64,000 nucleotides of DNA from JAGVLN01 sp964515755. GTDB taxonomy: Bacteria > Pseudomonadota > Alphaproteobacteria > Rickettsiales > JABSSG01. Of the stretch, positions 55,534 to 64,000 are shown piece by piece. The notes beneath the pieces are model-generated. The model was not told the origin of the DNA. It saw nothing but the letters and a program-made list of their open reading frames with translations, and ran no database searches. Numbering within the stretch: position 1 is the first letter of the stretch; each line of letters begins with the position of its first letter. Made by a program: the position numbers and the translations under genes. Location of the stretch: positions 1-64,000 of the forward strand of contig CAZEVK010000002.1 of NCBI GenBank assembly GCA_964515755.1. The letters run 5' to 3'.

Positions 55534-56748
55534 ATGACTTTGTCTACTAATAGTACAGAATTAGTAATTAGAACACCTTTGACAATTGCTCTTGGGCATT
55601 TTTCATATAATTCTAATAAATTTGTTAGCAAAATAGTGAAAGAAATCTTCAGAAAACACTTATTCATGCCTTTAATAGGAATGAAAACCATTAAACCATA
55701 TAATTATTTTAATCAATATAGTGACGACAATGGTATTGCTTACACTAGCTTCGTTAAATCAGTATTTGTTAATCACGTAACATATACTGTATCATCTTAC
55801 GTATTTGATTACACTATAAATAATAATTTATCGGAAACTTTTTCTCTTAATACTACGCAAAATAATTTTGAGATATCTTCTTTAGTTTGGATGTTAGAAA
55901 AAGTCGCTCTACCCTTTGGATTAAGTAGAATTAACCCTAACTATAAACAAGATTTAATAAGAAGTAATCCTGAACTTGCGAGTAATTTATTAAGTATTTA
56001 TTGCGAGTTCAAAACCGCTAAGGCAGCTTTTGAACATATATCATATGAGTATAATAACTGGAATAAGTTTTATTATAAATATCAAGAAGAAAATACAATT
56101 AATAGTTGTAAGGATTACTTTTACTCAACTGTTGATTTTTTAGGATCTTTTGTCACAGGAGGATTAGCTTTAGCTTTTACTTGTGCAGTTCAATACTCAG
56201 CATATCAACACGATAATCAATATATAAAAAATGCAGCTTTTATTATTTTAAGCTATAAAGTTGCAACCACTTCAATGTTTGTAGCATCAACAGCAGTAGA
56301 ATTTTTAATAAAATTACCTATTAATACTATATATAGTTATCTATACCTAAACTCTGAAAATTTAGAAACAAACATTAACCAGCAACAATATAGTGAACCT
56401 ACAAACATAGAACAAACGCAAATAATAATAGAGTTAGGTTGCATAAATAGACCAAAAGCTGAATTTGCTAATATGTCATTGATCGTTTATCAAGGCAATG
56501 AAATATACTCGCAGCCATACCAATCAGGTAGTCTAATATATACTATCCCTACTCATATGCTAACTTTATATCAAAAACAAAAAGATCTAGATATCCTTTT
56601 GCCAGAACACTTTACCCAAAGCACTTTTTTTCAAATTATGTCTGAAAAAAAGTTTGATAATTACTCAATAACATGCCCAACTGACCCTGATCTGGCAATT
56701 ACAGAAATAACTGGAAATAATTTTTATTACTTCGATCAATCACTATAA
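55534..56748 (+). CDS. Unknown protein with central membrane helices
   Basis: The 404-residue protein has a soluble, Asn/Tyr-rich N-terminal half, two or three membrane helices in the middle (STVDFLGSFVTGGLALAFTC, NAAFIILSYKVATTSMFVAS, FLIKLPINTIYSYLYLN) and a polar C-terminal domain (about 280-404; IIIELGCINRPKAEFANMSL, ILLPEHFTQSTFF). There is no signal peptide. It resembles no family I know. Its own strong promoter and the neighbouring ankyrin gene suggest an accessory role. Confidence 0.6.
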   Translation: MTLSTNSTELVIRTPLTIALGHFSYNSNKFVSKIVKEIFRKHLFMPLIGMKTIKPYNYFNQYSDDNGIAYTSFVKSVFVNHVTYTVSSYVFDYTINNNLSETFSLNTTQNNFEISSLVWMLEKVALPFGLSRINPNYKQDLIRSNPELASNLLSIYCEFKTAKAAFEHISYEYNNWNKFYYKYQEENTINSCKDYFYSTVDFLGSFVTGGLALAFTCAVQYSAYQHDNQYIKNAAFIILSYKVATTSMFVASTAVEFLIKLPINTIYSYLYLNSENLETNINQQQYSEPTNIEQTQIIIELGCINRPKAEFANMSLIVYQGNEIYSQPYQSGSLIYTIPTHMLTLYQKQKDLDILLPEHFTQSTFFQIMSEKKFDNYSITCPTDPDLAITEITGNNFYYFDQSL

Positions 56749-56784
56749 TTATATAAAGATTAATCAGTAAAAAATTTTTATATT

Positions 56785-57543
56785 TTAACTAACTTCAACT
56801 GATTTATAAAATCCATTGAATTTCTTGCGCTCATGCATCCTAAATTCACGGTAAGGTTTTTCCAGACAAACCATCATCATCCCTAAAGAAGCTCCGATAG
56901 AATCTATTACCGCTAAAATCAGTTCTCCAGCAGTAGCAACTGTGGCAATCACAGAACAACCAATAGTAATTAAACTAAAAAATATCATAGATAATTTACG
57001 ATAAAGCTCGCAGCTGCTATATGCATATTTTATGGCATCTAGGGTATCCAGAGTCTTTGCACCACCATTTAGCCTTAGTAAGGCTACAATATCCTGATTA
57101 TTGTTTTTTTCTGCTATAGAAAGCGGAGTATCACCTTGCTCATTAACATAATTTACAAATGCCTTACGAGCAAGTAAGGCTCTTATTAACGATAAATTCC
57201 TACTACTCGTAGCAAGATGTAATGGAGTGTTGCCGTAACGATCTTGTATATTAACATTTTTAGTAAGGTGTAGTAATATAGCTATAGAATCCAGATCACC
57301 ATTCCTGATTGCAATATGCAAAGGTAATTCCCCATATTTATTACAAATATTGGCATCGGCGTTATACGCACTAAGTAACTCTATTAACTCATAGTTATTA
57401 AGACTCGCAGCTATGTGTAACGCAGTATAACCTTTATTATCTTGCACGTTAACATCTGCCCCCTTATTAAGTAAGGTGCTTAGTTTGCCTATGTTACAAG
57501 CATAAACTAATTGATGGAATTTATGCTTTAAGTTGCCCACCAT
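56785..57543 (-). CDS. Ankyrin-repeat protein with C-terminal membrane helices
   Basis: The 252-residue protein has about four consecutive ankyrin repeats (about 8-160): NKGYTALHIAASLNNYELIE, YGELPLHIAIRNGDLDSIAI, YGNTPLHLATSSRNLSLIRA and EQGDTPLSIAEKNNNQDIVA. Two hydrophobic helices follow (LSMIFFSLITIGCSVIATVA and ELILAVIDSIGASLGMMMV), then a basic tail. No signal peptide is seen. It could anchor to a membrane with the repeats facing the cytosol of bacterium or host. It converges with the 404-residue orphan gene. Confidence 0.82.
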   Translation of the reverse strand: MVGNLKHKFHQLVYACNIGKLSTLLNKGADVNVQDNKGYTALHIAASLNNYELIELLSAYNADANICNKYGELPLHIAIRNGDLDSIAILLHLTKNVNIQDRYGNTPLHLATSSRNLSLIRALLARKAFVNYVNEQGDTPLSIAEKNNNQDIVALLRLNGGAKTLDTLDAIKYAYSSCELYRKLSMIFFSLITIGCSVIATVATAGELILAVIDSIGASLGMMMVCLEKPYREFRMHERKKFNGFYKSVEVS

Positions 57544-57766
57544 AATCCTCCAATATTTTGAATTTTGTGAATCAGTTTTAATTATTATGAGCGCAAAAGG
57601 TTAATAAATTATTAAAATTATAGATAAATTTTAAAATAATTATTTATTTGTTAAAGAAATTAAGAAATGAGCGAAGACACTAATAAAAATTAGAAACACA
57701 AAAATAATAAGAGAAAATTTAATAATATCAAAATAAAGCACATCTTATTGATTTCTACAGCACAAA

Positions 57767-58465
57767 ATGCTAGCTTTAATAATCAAACAAAATAATAAAA
57801 AGCTAGTGATAATATCAATTTTAAGCCAAAACACCTTCATTACAGATATAGTTCAACAATATATCCAACCTGGCACAGAGGTATGCAGCTATGCCTCTAC
57901 AGCCGCATTGCAAAAAGAAATTAATTTATCACAAGAAAATATTATTATTATTGATATTGACTCTAACTCAAATATTTCTTCTGAAAATTCGGAATTTATC
58001 AAAAATTACTCTTCCTTAGTCAAAATAATAATTTTAAATAATCAAACTGATGATATTAACCCATATAAAGTCAGTATAGTTAAAAAGCCTTTTAGCGCCA
58101 AAACACTTTATAACCTAATTGATAGCACAGGCCTCAACTTACATAAAATATATCAAATTACATCACGGATATATTTTAACCCGTATCAACGTCTGATTAT
58201 TAAGTTTAATGATGAAAAAAATATAGAAGAAATTAGCTTAACAGAAAAAGAAAATGAATTATTACATTATTTGCTCTTACATAAAGAACAAGGAGTAATT
58301 AGTAAAGAAAAATTATTACTTAATATTTTCGGGTACAAAGATGCTTCTGCTACGCATACTTTAGAGACACATATCTATCGAATGCGTAATAAAATATCTT
58401 CAAATGAAGATATATTCATACAGCAAGATGGAGGCTACCTTATTCATAGAGAGAATCTAAAGTAG
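57767..58465 (+). CDS. Atypical OmpR-type response regulator
   Basis: The 232-residue protein has a receiver-like N-terminal half (about 12-120; IIIIDIDSNSNISS, VKIIILNNQ, IVKKPFSAKTLYNLID with the signalling Lys) and a winged-helix Trans_reg_C domain (about 140-230; LTEKENELLHYLLLHKEQGV, THTLETHIYRMRNKI, DGGYLIH). The acidic pair near the N-terminus is missing (LVIISILSQN), so phosphorylation is doubtful; it may act unphosphorylated. No kinase gene is adjacent. The DNA-binding half is well conserved. Confidence 0.82.
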   Translation: MLALIIKQNNKKLVIISILSQNTFITDIVQQYIQPGTEVCSYASTAALQKEINLSQENIIIIDIDSNSNISSENSEFIKNYSSLVKIIILNNQTDDINPYKVSIVKKPFSAKTLYNLIDSTGLNLHKIYQITSRIYFNPYQRLIIKFNDEKNIEEISLTEKENELLHYLLLHKEQGVISKEKLLLNIFGYKDASATHTLETHIYRMRNKISSNEDIFIQQDGGYLIHRENLK

Positions 58466-58908
58466 TTTTTATGCAATAAAATCAAGTTTACCACATTTAT
58501 GCATATGCCGAATATAGTTCAATAAATATTCTTCTGAAGGAACATTTATATGCTCATTTGTTACCAATTGCTTTTCTAGCAGAACAGTAATATATATGAC
58601 AGTGCTAACATTTATTAACAAACCGCATCACTCTAGAAGTTCTTGCTAGTAGCTCGACAGATTTTACTCTATTTGACTTGCCTTCTTTAATTAATGGCAT
58701 AACAACTTTTTCTTCAAGCTGCACTATTAATTCTTCTAGCATTACTTTAAGCTTTTGAACGCTAGTAGCAAGTTTTTTAAAATCTACAAGTTGTTTTTTT
58801 AAGCTCTGTTGCCATATTCGATAATCCCAACATTAAGGTTAAAATAAGATTTGTAATCTGATATTGACTTGTTATTATTGCGTATATTAATTTAGTGTAA
58901 GAGTTTTT
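58466..58908. other. Intergenic region with a gene remnant
   Basis: About 443 bases. It holds the minus-strand coding remnant described separately (58605-58832); the rest has no gene. Confidence 0.5.
58605..58832 (-). pseudogene. Start-less coding remnant
   Basis: An open frame of 75 codons between two stops reads like protein: WDYRIWQQSLKKQLVDF, LKVMLEELIVQLEEKVVMPL, SVELLARTSRVMRFVNK. It has heptad-like Leu/Val spacing (coiled coil). There is no ATG at its head; an internal ATG could start a 45-residue peptide. It is probably the tail of a lost gene. The family is unknown. Confidence 0.4.
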
Positions 58909-60129
58909 ATGCTTAAAGGCCCTCTATTTAGTAACGTCGCTAAAAAATATAGCGATATCGCTATTCTTATATTTGTAACTTTACTTTATATCATGATTTG
59001 TGCTGAGTCGGACATGTATGTTCCAGCCTTCCCACAAATGATCGATTATTTTGGCATTAGTGAAAATAAAATTCAGTTAGTTTTAAGTATAAATTTTGCA
59101 GGATTGTGCATTGCCGGGTTAATTGCCGGTCCAATATCTGATTCCTACGGTAGAAGAGCAACGCTTATCATTGGGCTACTAATATTTATCATTGGCAGTA
59201 TAGGCTGTGTTTATACTGATAATTTTGCGATGCTATTATTTTGGAGATTACTTCAAGGTATTGCAACTTCTGTACCAATGGTAATAGGAGCTGCTATGTT
59301 TTTTGATAAATATACTGCTGAAAAAGCAGGAAAAACCATCGGGGTTTTGAATAGCTTTATTTCTGCCTCTATGGCTGCAGCACCTATAATTGGCGCATGG
59401 ATTAGCGAAGCATTTAACTGGCGAGCAAATTTTGTAGTAATTTTACTTCTAGGAATAATCTCCTTTATAGCAATATTACTCATTATTGAAGAAACACTTC
59501 AAGAAGATAAAAGAAAAAGATTTAATATAAAAGAAATTTTTCAAAACTATGGAAAAGTCCTTAAAAGCTTCCCTTTCATTATATATAGTATTATGGCTAT
59601 TTTCGCATTTACGACAACAGTCGTTTACATTGCTAATTTATCAGTAATCTTTATTAATCACATCGGCATGACTCTAGAAGTGTTTAGCTATTATCAGGCC
59701 TCTACAATGCTTACATTTATCATATTTTCTTTACTAAGTGTGAAACTCATAAGTAAATACGGAATAGATTGTACCAAGAATTTTGGAACTATACTGTGTA
59801 CATTAGGGGCTTGTGGGTTACTTTTAGTAAGCTTAATTAATGATCATAATGTAAATATGATCTGTGCAACTATGGCATTAGTGGCTGCCGGTAGCGCATT
59901 AATGGGCGGAACATTTTGTTCAAAAGCAATGGAAATATTTCCAGATATGAACGGCGTAGCATTAGCAATGTTAACCGCACTAAGACAAATATTTGCCTTC
60001 GGCCTTATTATATTATCAGAAGTATTTTTTGATGGAACAATATTACCAGTGGCAATATTAATATTTATTTGCACTATATTAGCAGTATCTGGCTATTTGA
60101 TTTTAGAATTTAAAAAGAATAAATACTAA
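58909..60129 (+). CDS. Bcr/CflA-type multidrug MFS efflux carrier
   Basis: The 406-residue protein has twelve membrane helices and the Bcr/CflA features: ESDMYVPAFPQMIDYFGI in helix 1, the loop GPISDSYGRRATLI, the motif RLLQGIATSVPMVIGAAMF and NWRANFVVILLLG. Family members export bicyclomycin, chloramphenicol, peptides or dipeptides driven by protons. Rickettsiae have several paralogues of unknown substrate. The frame is complete. The starting ATG is in-line with the family N-terminus. Confidence 0.88.
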   Translation: MLKGPLFSNVAKKYSDIAILIFVTLLYIMICAESDMYVPAFPQMIDYFGISENKIQLVLSINFAGLCIAGLIAGPISDSYGRRATLIIGLLIFIIGSIGCVYTDNFAMLLFWRLLQGIATSVPMVIGAAMFFDKYTAEKAGKTIGVLNSFISASMAAAPIIGAWISEAFNWRANFVVILLLGIISFIAILLIIEETLQEDKRKRFNIKEIFQNYGKVLKSFPFIIYSIMAIFAFTTTVVYIANLSVIFINHIGMTLEVFSYYQASTMLTFIIFSLLSVKLISKYGIDCTKNFGTILCTLGACGLLLVSLINDHNVNMICATMALVAAGSALMGGTFCSKAMEIFPDMNGVALAMLTALRQIFAFGLIILSEVFFDGTILPVAILIFICTILAVSGYLILEFKKNKY

Positions 60130-60349
60130 AATTAAATTTCGACTTCTACCCCTATCTAAGTAGCGCCAGTATTTAAGTCTACTGGCATAATAAATCTAAG
60201 TTACAGCTACTTAACTTCAAAGTTTCAGATAAATTTCTCCACCCATATATTTATGATTGCATTTTTAAAAATACAGTATTACAAATAGAATTGTGAGCTC
60301 GCTTTTAAATTTAACTCTGTAATAAATTTAATATTAAAAGGAGAACATT

Positions 60350-60801
60350 ATGGTTACATTCACAGGTACACAACACGAATTAACAGAAGCAATTATTGAC
60401 TAATATTATTAGAATATGACGCTGTAGAAGCTTATAAAGCCGCAGTTGAACGTTTAGAAAATAAAGCTTTTAAGTCTAAATTACTAGAATTTCAAAGCGA
60501 TCATGTGCAGCACATTGATGAGCTTAGCAAATTCTTAACCCAAAAAAATATTGTTTCCCCTAAAGGACCTGATGCTAAACAATGGTTGACGAAAGGTAAA
60601 GCAATTTTAGCTGGTTTAATTAATGATCGCTCAGTCTTACAAGCTATGAATACCAATGAAGATGATACTAATACGGCATACAATAGAATGATTCATCGTG
60701 ACGATCTTGATGAAGAAATTAGCAGTATTTTATCTAACGCATATGATGATGAAAAAAGGCATAAGAAGTGGATTGAAGATACTTTAGAAGAAACAGAATA
60801 G
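60350..60801 (+). pseudogene. Frameshifted DUF2383-like (four-helix) gene
   Basis: A strong ribosome site (AAAGGAGAAC) precedes ATG 60350, whose frame reads VTFTGTQHELTEAIID and ends at TAA 60401-60403. A shift of one base continues LLEYDAVEAYKAAVERL and runs to 60801 with helical PA2169/DUF2383-type sequence (FQSDHVQHIDELSKFL, EEISSILSNAYDDEKRHKKW). The joined product has about 150 residues. GTG 60505 could start a 98-residue fragment. A perfect terminator still follows, so the gene may have decayed only recently. Confidence 0.65.
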
Positions 60802-60810
60802 TGTTTTGAA

Positions 60811-60842
60811 GTAGGTCTAATTATCATTAGGCCTACTTTTTT
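60811..60842 (+). terminator. Rho-independent terminator
   Basis: GTAGGTCTAAT pairs with ATTAGGCCTAC (one G-U pair) around the loop TATC, followed by TTTTTT. The 11-bp stem makes this the clearest terminator in the window. Confidence 0.85.
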
Positions 60843-60947
60843 ACTTATTGTTAACTCTGTTAATCTATAAAATAGTCAATTTCAAGAAGCTGCCAATATA
60901 TCAGGCTTTCAATCGAATATATGCTAAATCAGCAATGGCTGAAGACC

Positions 60948-61580
60948 TTACATACCAGCTTCTTTATCTGAAATTTTTTCTATATCCTTATTATTTTTGA
61001 TGACTTCATCGAATGATTGAGGTTTCTGAACAAAAAACTTGGAAGTGCGTGAACCTATAAGATGCTTGACTTTAGATATTTGACGCTCAGGCAATAATGA
61101 TACTTCTTTAACTTTTTTCAATGATTTTACTAACGATCCAACTCCAACAGCCCATATAGCTTTTGGCGGGTTAAGCAGATTAACTTTTTTTTCTCCCGTT
61201 ATATATGCAGATTCACGATTTTTTATAATCTTATGGATTTGGTCAGAAATTTTCAAATCACCAGCCTCTGACGAAATTTTAAAAGAAAATTTCAAGTCGA
61301 CATCATTAAATTTTTTAGAATCAATTTTAGATTCAGCAATTATATACTGAATTACTTTCTTTAGATCTTGATTGTAATCCATATTAAACGAAGAAACATT
61401 CAGAACAGGAATATTTCTTTTATACAATTCAGCGCGAATTGCCTCTGCTGAAGCAAGATTTTCTTCCAATATATTATTTAAGAAAGAAATTTGCATAGCA
61501 ATATCATCTACTGTTAGAGCCTTTTCAACAAGTAGTTTTGTTGACGAAGCATTCGTAAAAAATCTCACAATTCTAAACAT
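60948..61580 (-). CDS. Unknown soluble protein
   Basis: The start is set at ATG 61580 (MFRIVRFF), with GGAG nine bases upstream, giving 210 residues. A longer TTG-start form exists but includes an unlikely N-terminus. The protein is Lys/Ser-rich and mixed alpha/beta (VDDIAMQISFLNNILEENLA, YNQDLKKVIQYIIAESKID, KAIWAVGVGSLVKSLKKV). No signal peptide, membrane helix or known motif is visible. It is a single gene and I do not recognise the family. Confidence 0.6.
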   Translation of the reverse strand: MFRIVRFFTNASSTKLLVEKALTVDDIAMQISFLNNILEENLASAEAIRAELYKRNIPVLNVSSFNMDYNQDLKKVIQYIIAESKIDSKKFNDVDLKFSFKISSEAGDLKISDQIHKIIKNRESAYITGEKKVNLLNPPKAIWAVGVGSLVKSLKKVKEVSLLPERQISKVKHLIGSRTSKFFVQKPQSFDEVIKNNKDIEKISDKEAGM

Positions 61581-62183
61581 GAATTTTTTCTCCAATATAG
61601 CGATAGCTTTAAAACTTTCAGTAGTTAATAACAGAGCACTTATCAACCGTCAATATAAATTGATTAATTTTTTAACTATTTGAAATCATGAAACGTAAAA
61701 ATGATGGATCAAAATCATCCTCTAATCGATTGTTAAATAAAGAAAAATTAGCAAAAGAATGTGATTTGAAAATCTTATGTATTAGATACTTAATTTGAAT
61801 TGTAATATCAACTGTAGGTTTATCTATTTATACAAATGATAATTAATACTAGAGTTTTTTTAAATTGTTATTCACTAATTTCGTAGAATTTTAGATGCTT
61901 TCACTATAGATGGTTTTATATCTTTATGGTTGTTTTAATTATGCATTTAATTAAATTTACCAGATATCAACTACAGGTTATATATATGCTGAAATGATGA
62001 CTAACACTAGAATTTTTTGATTGTGATTTATTAATTTTCTAGAGTTTGGATGTTTTTGTGATTGAGATTTTTTCTATCTTAATGGTTATTTATAGACGTA
62101 GAAATCTATTCCCATGATCAGAAAGGACTAGGGCATTTAACATAGATTTCCTTTATATAATTGAAAGAAGCCTTTCAATAGAA
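61581..62183. other. Intergenic region with a diverged tandem repeat
   Basis: About 600 AT-rich bases between genes. It contains a pair of imperfect repeats of about 159-base period (61805-62093). No gene is supported. Confidence 0.5.
61805..62093 (+). repeat. Diverged tandem repeat, period about 159 bases
   Basis: ATATCAACTGTAGG (61805) matches ATATCAACTACAGG (61964), and later matched pairs are TAATACTAGAGTTTTTT/TAACACTAGAATTTTTT, then GATGGTTTTATATCTTTATG against GAGATTTTTTCTATCTTAATG-like sequence. The copies differ at many positions, indicating age. Confidence 0.5.
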
Positions 62184-62429
62184 CTACATATTCAATACGC
62201 TTTTGTATAGCTCAAGCAAGGTTTCTTGTTCCTGGAGTTTCTGAGTATCAATTTTACGGAGTTGAACCACTTTACGCATAATTTTTGGTTCAAACCCATT
62301 AGCTTTTGCTTCTGCGTAGACCTCACGGATATCGTTAGCAACGTTACTTTTATCCTCTTCTAAGCGCTCAATACGAGTGATAAAATTACGTAATTTTTCT
62401 CCAGAAATAGAATTGAAAGCATCAGCCAT
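62184..62429 (-). CDS. gapR: GapR-type (DUF2312) nucleoid protein
   Basis: The 81-residue protein matches DUF2312/GapR: LRNFITRIERLEEDKSNVAN, IREVYAEAKANGFEPKIMRK and QLRKIDTQKLQEQETLLELY. In Caulobacter GapR encircles overtwisted DNA and aids chromosome replication and segregation; alphaproteobacterial copies are essential or important. It follows ychF after 15 bases on the same strand. Confidence 0.92.
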   Translation of the reverse strand: MADAFNSISGEKLRNFITRIERLEEDKSNVANDIREVYAEAKANGFEPKIMRKVVQLRKIDTQKLQEQETLLELYKSVLNM

Positions 62430-62444
62430 AACAAACTCCTAAAA

Positions 62445-63548
62445 TTAAACATTAAATCTAAAATGAACCACATCTCCGTCAGCAACTTGATATTCTTTAC
62501 CTTCAAGTCTCATTTTGCCAGCATCTTTGGCACCAGATTCCCCATTATATTTGATATAATCATCATAACTAATCACTTCAGCGCGAATAAATCCACGCTC
62601 AAAATCAGTATGAATTACCCCTGCTGCTTGTGGCGCAAGCGTATTAAGCGCAATAGTCCAGGTGCGAGCTTCTTTAGGGCCTACGGTGAAGAAAGTAGTG
62701 AGATTAAGTAGTTCATAACTAGAACGAATCACCTTACTCAAACCAGTTTCAGAAAGACCTAAATCTTGTAAAAACGAGAGCTGTTCTGCTTCATCATCTA
62801 ACGTAACAATTTCAGCTTCAATCTTTGATGAAATCAAAATTGATAACACGCCATTTTTTTTAGCTAATTCTGCAACTGATGCGCTGTAATGATTGCCGTT
62901 TATAACATCATCTTCTGCAACATTACATATGTATATATATGGCTTGGAAGTGATAAGTTGTAATGGCTTAAGATCAGCTTCACTGTATCCTTGCGCTAAT
63001 AATACACGTGCTGGTTTACCTTCAGACAGCAAAGCCAAGCATTTAGTCATTAGCTCAAGTTCTTCTTTAAAATTTTTATCTTGAGTAAATTTATTTTTTT
63101 TAGCGGCATTATCAACTTTTTTGGTCATCGACTCAAGATCAGCTAATACAAGCTCGGTTTCTATCAGCTCAATATCACGCAACGGATTAATTGATTTTTC
63201 AACATGCGTAATGTCATCATCTTCAAAACAACGTACTACTTGCAAAATTGCATCAACTTCACGAATATGCGACAGAAATTTATTACCTAAGCCTTCACCT
63301 GTGCTGGCACCTTTGACTAAGCCAGCTATATCAACAATTTCAATTTGAGTGGGAATAATTTTTTCAGAATGAGCTATTGCCGCCAACTTATTTAAACGGT
63401 CATCCGGCACACCAACCTTACCAACATTTGGCTCAATGGTACAAAACGGATAATTAGCTGCCTGCGCCAAACTGGATTTGGTCAGTGCATTGAACAAAGT
63501 TGACTTGCCTACATTCGGTAAGCCGACTATACCACACTTAAATCCCAT
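62445..63548 (-). CDS. ychF: YchF/OLA1 P-loop ATPase
   Basis: The 367-residue protein has the OLA1 subfamily P-loop GLPNVGKST (9-17), G3 DIAGLVKGAS and a G4 that reads NVAE instead of NKxD, the feature that gives ATP preference. A coiled-coil insertion and the C-terminal TGS domain (GPKEARTWTIALN, ending VVHFRFNV) follow. It binds ribosomes and acts in stress response. It is the first gene of the ychF-gapR operon. Confidence 0.95.
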   Translation of the reverse strand: MGFKCGIVGLPNVGKSTLFNALTKSSLAQAANYPFCTIEPNVGKVGVPDDRLNKLAAIAHSEKIIPTQIEIVDIAGLVKGASTGEGLGNKFLSHIREVDAILQVVRCFEDDDITHVEKSINPLRDIELIETELVLADLESMTKKVDNAAKKNKFTQDKNFKEELELMTKCLALLSEGKPARVLLAQGYSEADLKPLQLITSKPYIYICNVAEDDVINGNHYSASVAELAKKNGVLSILISSKIEAEIVTLDDEAEQLSFLQDLGLSETGLSKVIRSSYELLNLTTFFTVGPKEARTWTIALNTLAPQAAGVIHTDFERGFIRAEVISYDDYIKYNGESGAKDAGKMRLEGKEYQVADGDVVHFRFNV

Positions 63549-64000
63549 ATCACCCTATTTAATTAAATTAAGAAAATAGTGGTAGCAGATCAAACGGAGA
63601 ATGTCAATCTGATGAGATATGTATAAAATGGTATTGGAATTGCTAAAGTATAAATCTTATGTTTTGAGAAAAAAATATTAAATTAAATATATGATTAAAT
63701 ACAATTATGTCAAACAAACATACTTTTTGATAATACTTAAGATAACAACACTACTAAAATAGCTATAGAAATAACTATTAATTAAAAGCATAAACGATTT
63801 TAAAATAGTGCTCAAATCCTAAGATAGTCAATAATTGGATGATAAATAGACTCGTTACTTAACGAGTGTCATCCCGGCGCAGGCCGGGATCCGTGCAGCT
63901 TAATAATTTTTTATTATGTTATGTAGCATACAGATCTTTCCATTCAGAATTATATTTTTCAATTAAATTGATTTTCCACTGTCTTTTCCATTTCTTTAGC
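63549..64000. other. Terminal non-coding stretch with hairpin repeats
   Basis: The last 452 bases have no supported gene. They contain two adjacent perfect palindromes (63851-63890). Confidence 0.5.
63851..63890 (+). repeat. Two adjacent palindromes, dispersed-repeat type
   Basis: CTCGTTA-CT-TAACGAG (63851-63866) is a perfect 7-2-7 palindrome. ATCCCGGC-GCAG-GCCGGGAT (63871-63890) is a perfect 8-4-8 palindrome that stands out by its GC content. The sequence TCATCCCGGC...GCCGGGATCC resembles dispersed intergenic repeats seen in Rickettsiales and other bacteria. It probably occurs elsewhere in this genome. Confidence 0.6.

Overview
The window is AT-rich, gene-sparse for a bacterium and full of decaying genes, and it fits an obligate intracellular alphaproteobacterium of the Rickettsiales, probably Rickettsiaceae-like. 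This is inferred from gene content (dnaA-dnaN, sdhE-mfd, rplU-rpmA-obgE, ychF-gapR, nagZ, nhaA, a rickettsial-type autotransporter, ankyrin proteins) and from the long non-coding stretches and frameshifted genes. No species can be named from sequence alone.

Layout. 0-8 kb: an isochorismatase-fold hydrolase, a badly broken gene with a perfect 40-bp tandem duplication, a translationally coupled trio (methyltransferase, PAS histidine kinase, half receiver domain), a DUF924 protein, nhaA with a solute-binding protein, and a pirin. 8-18.4 kb: an S9 peptidase, a TfoX-like protein, a J-domain protein, an outer-membrane barrel, a small lipoprotein, a YhiN-type flavoprotein, a divergent glycosyltransferase pair, tRNA-Ala(GGC), a TPR lipoprotein and a tam-like methyltransferase. 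18.4-25.3 kb: an unknown membrane protein, a peptide deformylase homologue that has lost its key residues, an MFS carrier, a tautomerase, a patatin lipoprotein, a SET protein, and the rplU-rpmA-obgE operon.

25.3-44.5 kb is an accessory region. It holds small hydrophobic proteins of unknown function (two of them broken), a short RTX calcium-binding protein, an 842-residue GH16-like glycosidase with a helical-repeat insertion, ankyrin proteins, fur with a neighbouring Fur-box gene, a frameshifted MFS carrier, a dead phage terminase, nagZ, a duplicated-domain protein with an Arg/Ser tail, and a VanX-like dipeptidase operon. 44.9-64 kb: an autotransporter, a Nfu-type iron-sulfur carrier, dnaN-dnaA, sdhE-mfd, an unknown membrane protein, an ankyrin protein, an atypical OmpR-type regulator, a Bcr/CflA carrier, a frameshifted DUF2383-like gene, gapR-ychF and a terminal hairpin repeat.

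Most striking observation: four otherwise unrelated proteins between 22.6 and 37.1 kb end exactly in eukaryotic ER-retrieval-like tetrapeptides: KDEL (SET protein), NDEL (RTX protein), HDEL (GH16 protein) and HEEL (unknown protein). A fifth (an ankyrin protein) ends in ESEL. None has a visible Sec signal peptide. Either these are effectors that reach the host secretory pathway, or the -[DE]EL tail is a shared bacterial secretion tag. A second point is a perfect Fur-box-like palindrome in front of a 109-residue hydrophobic protein that sits directly beside fur.
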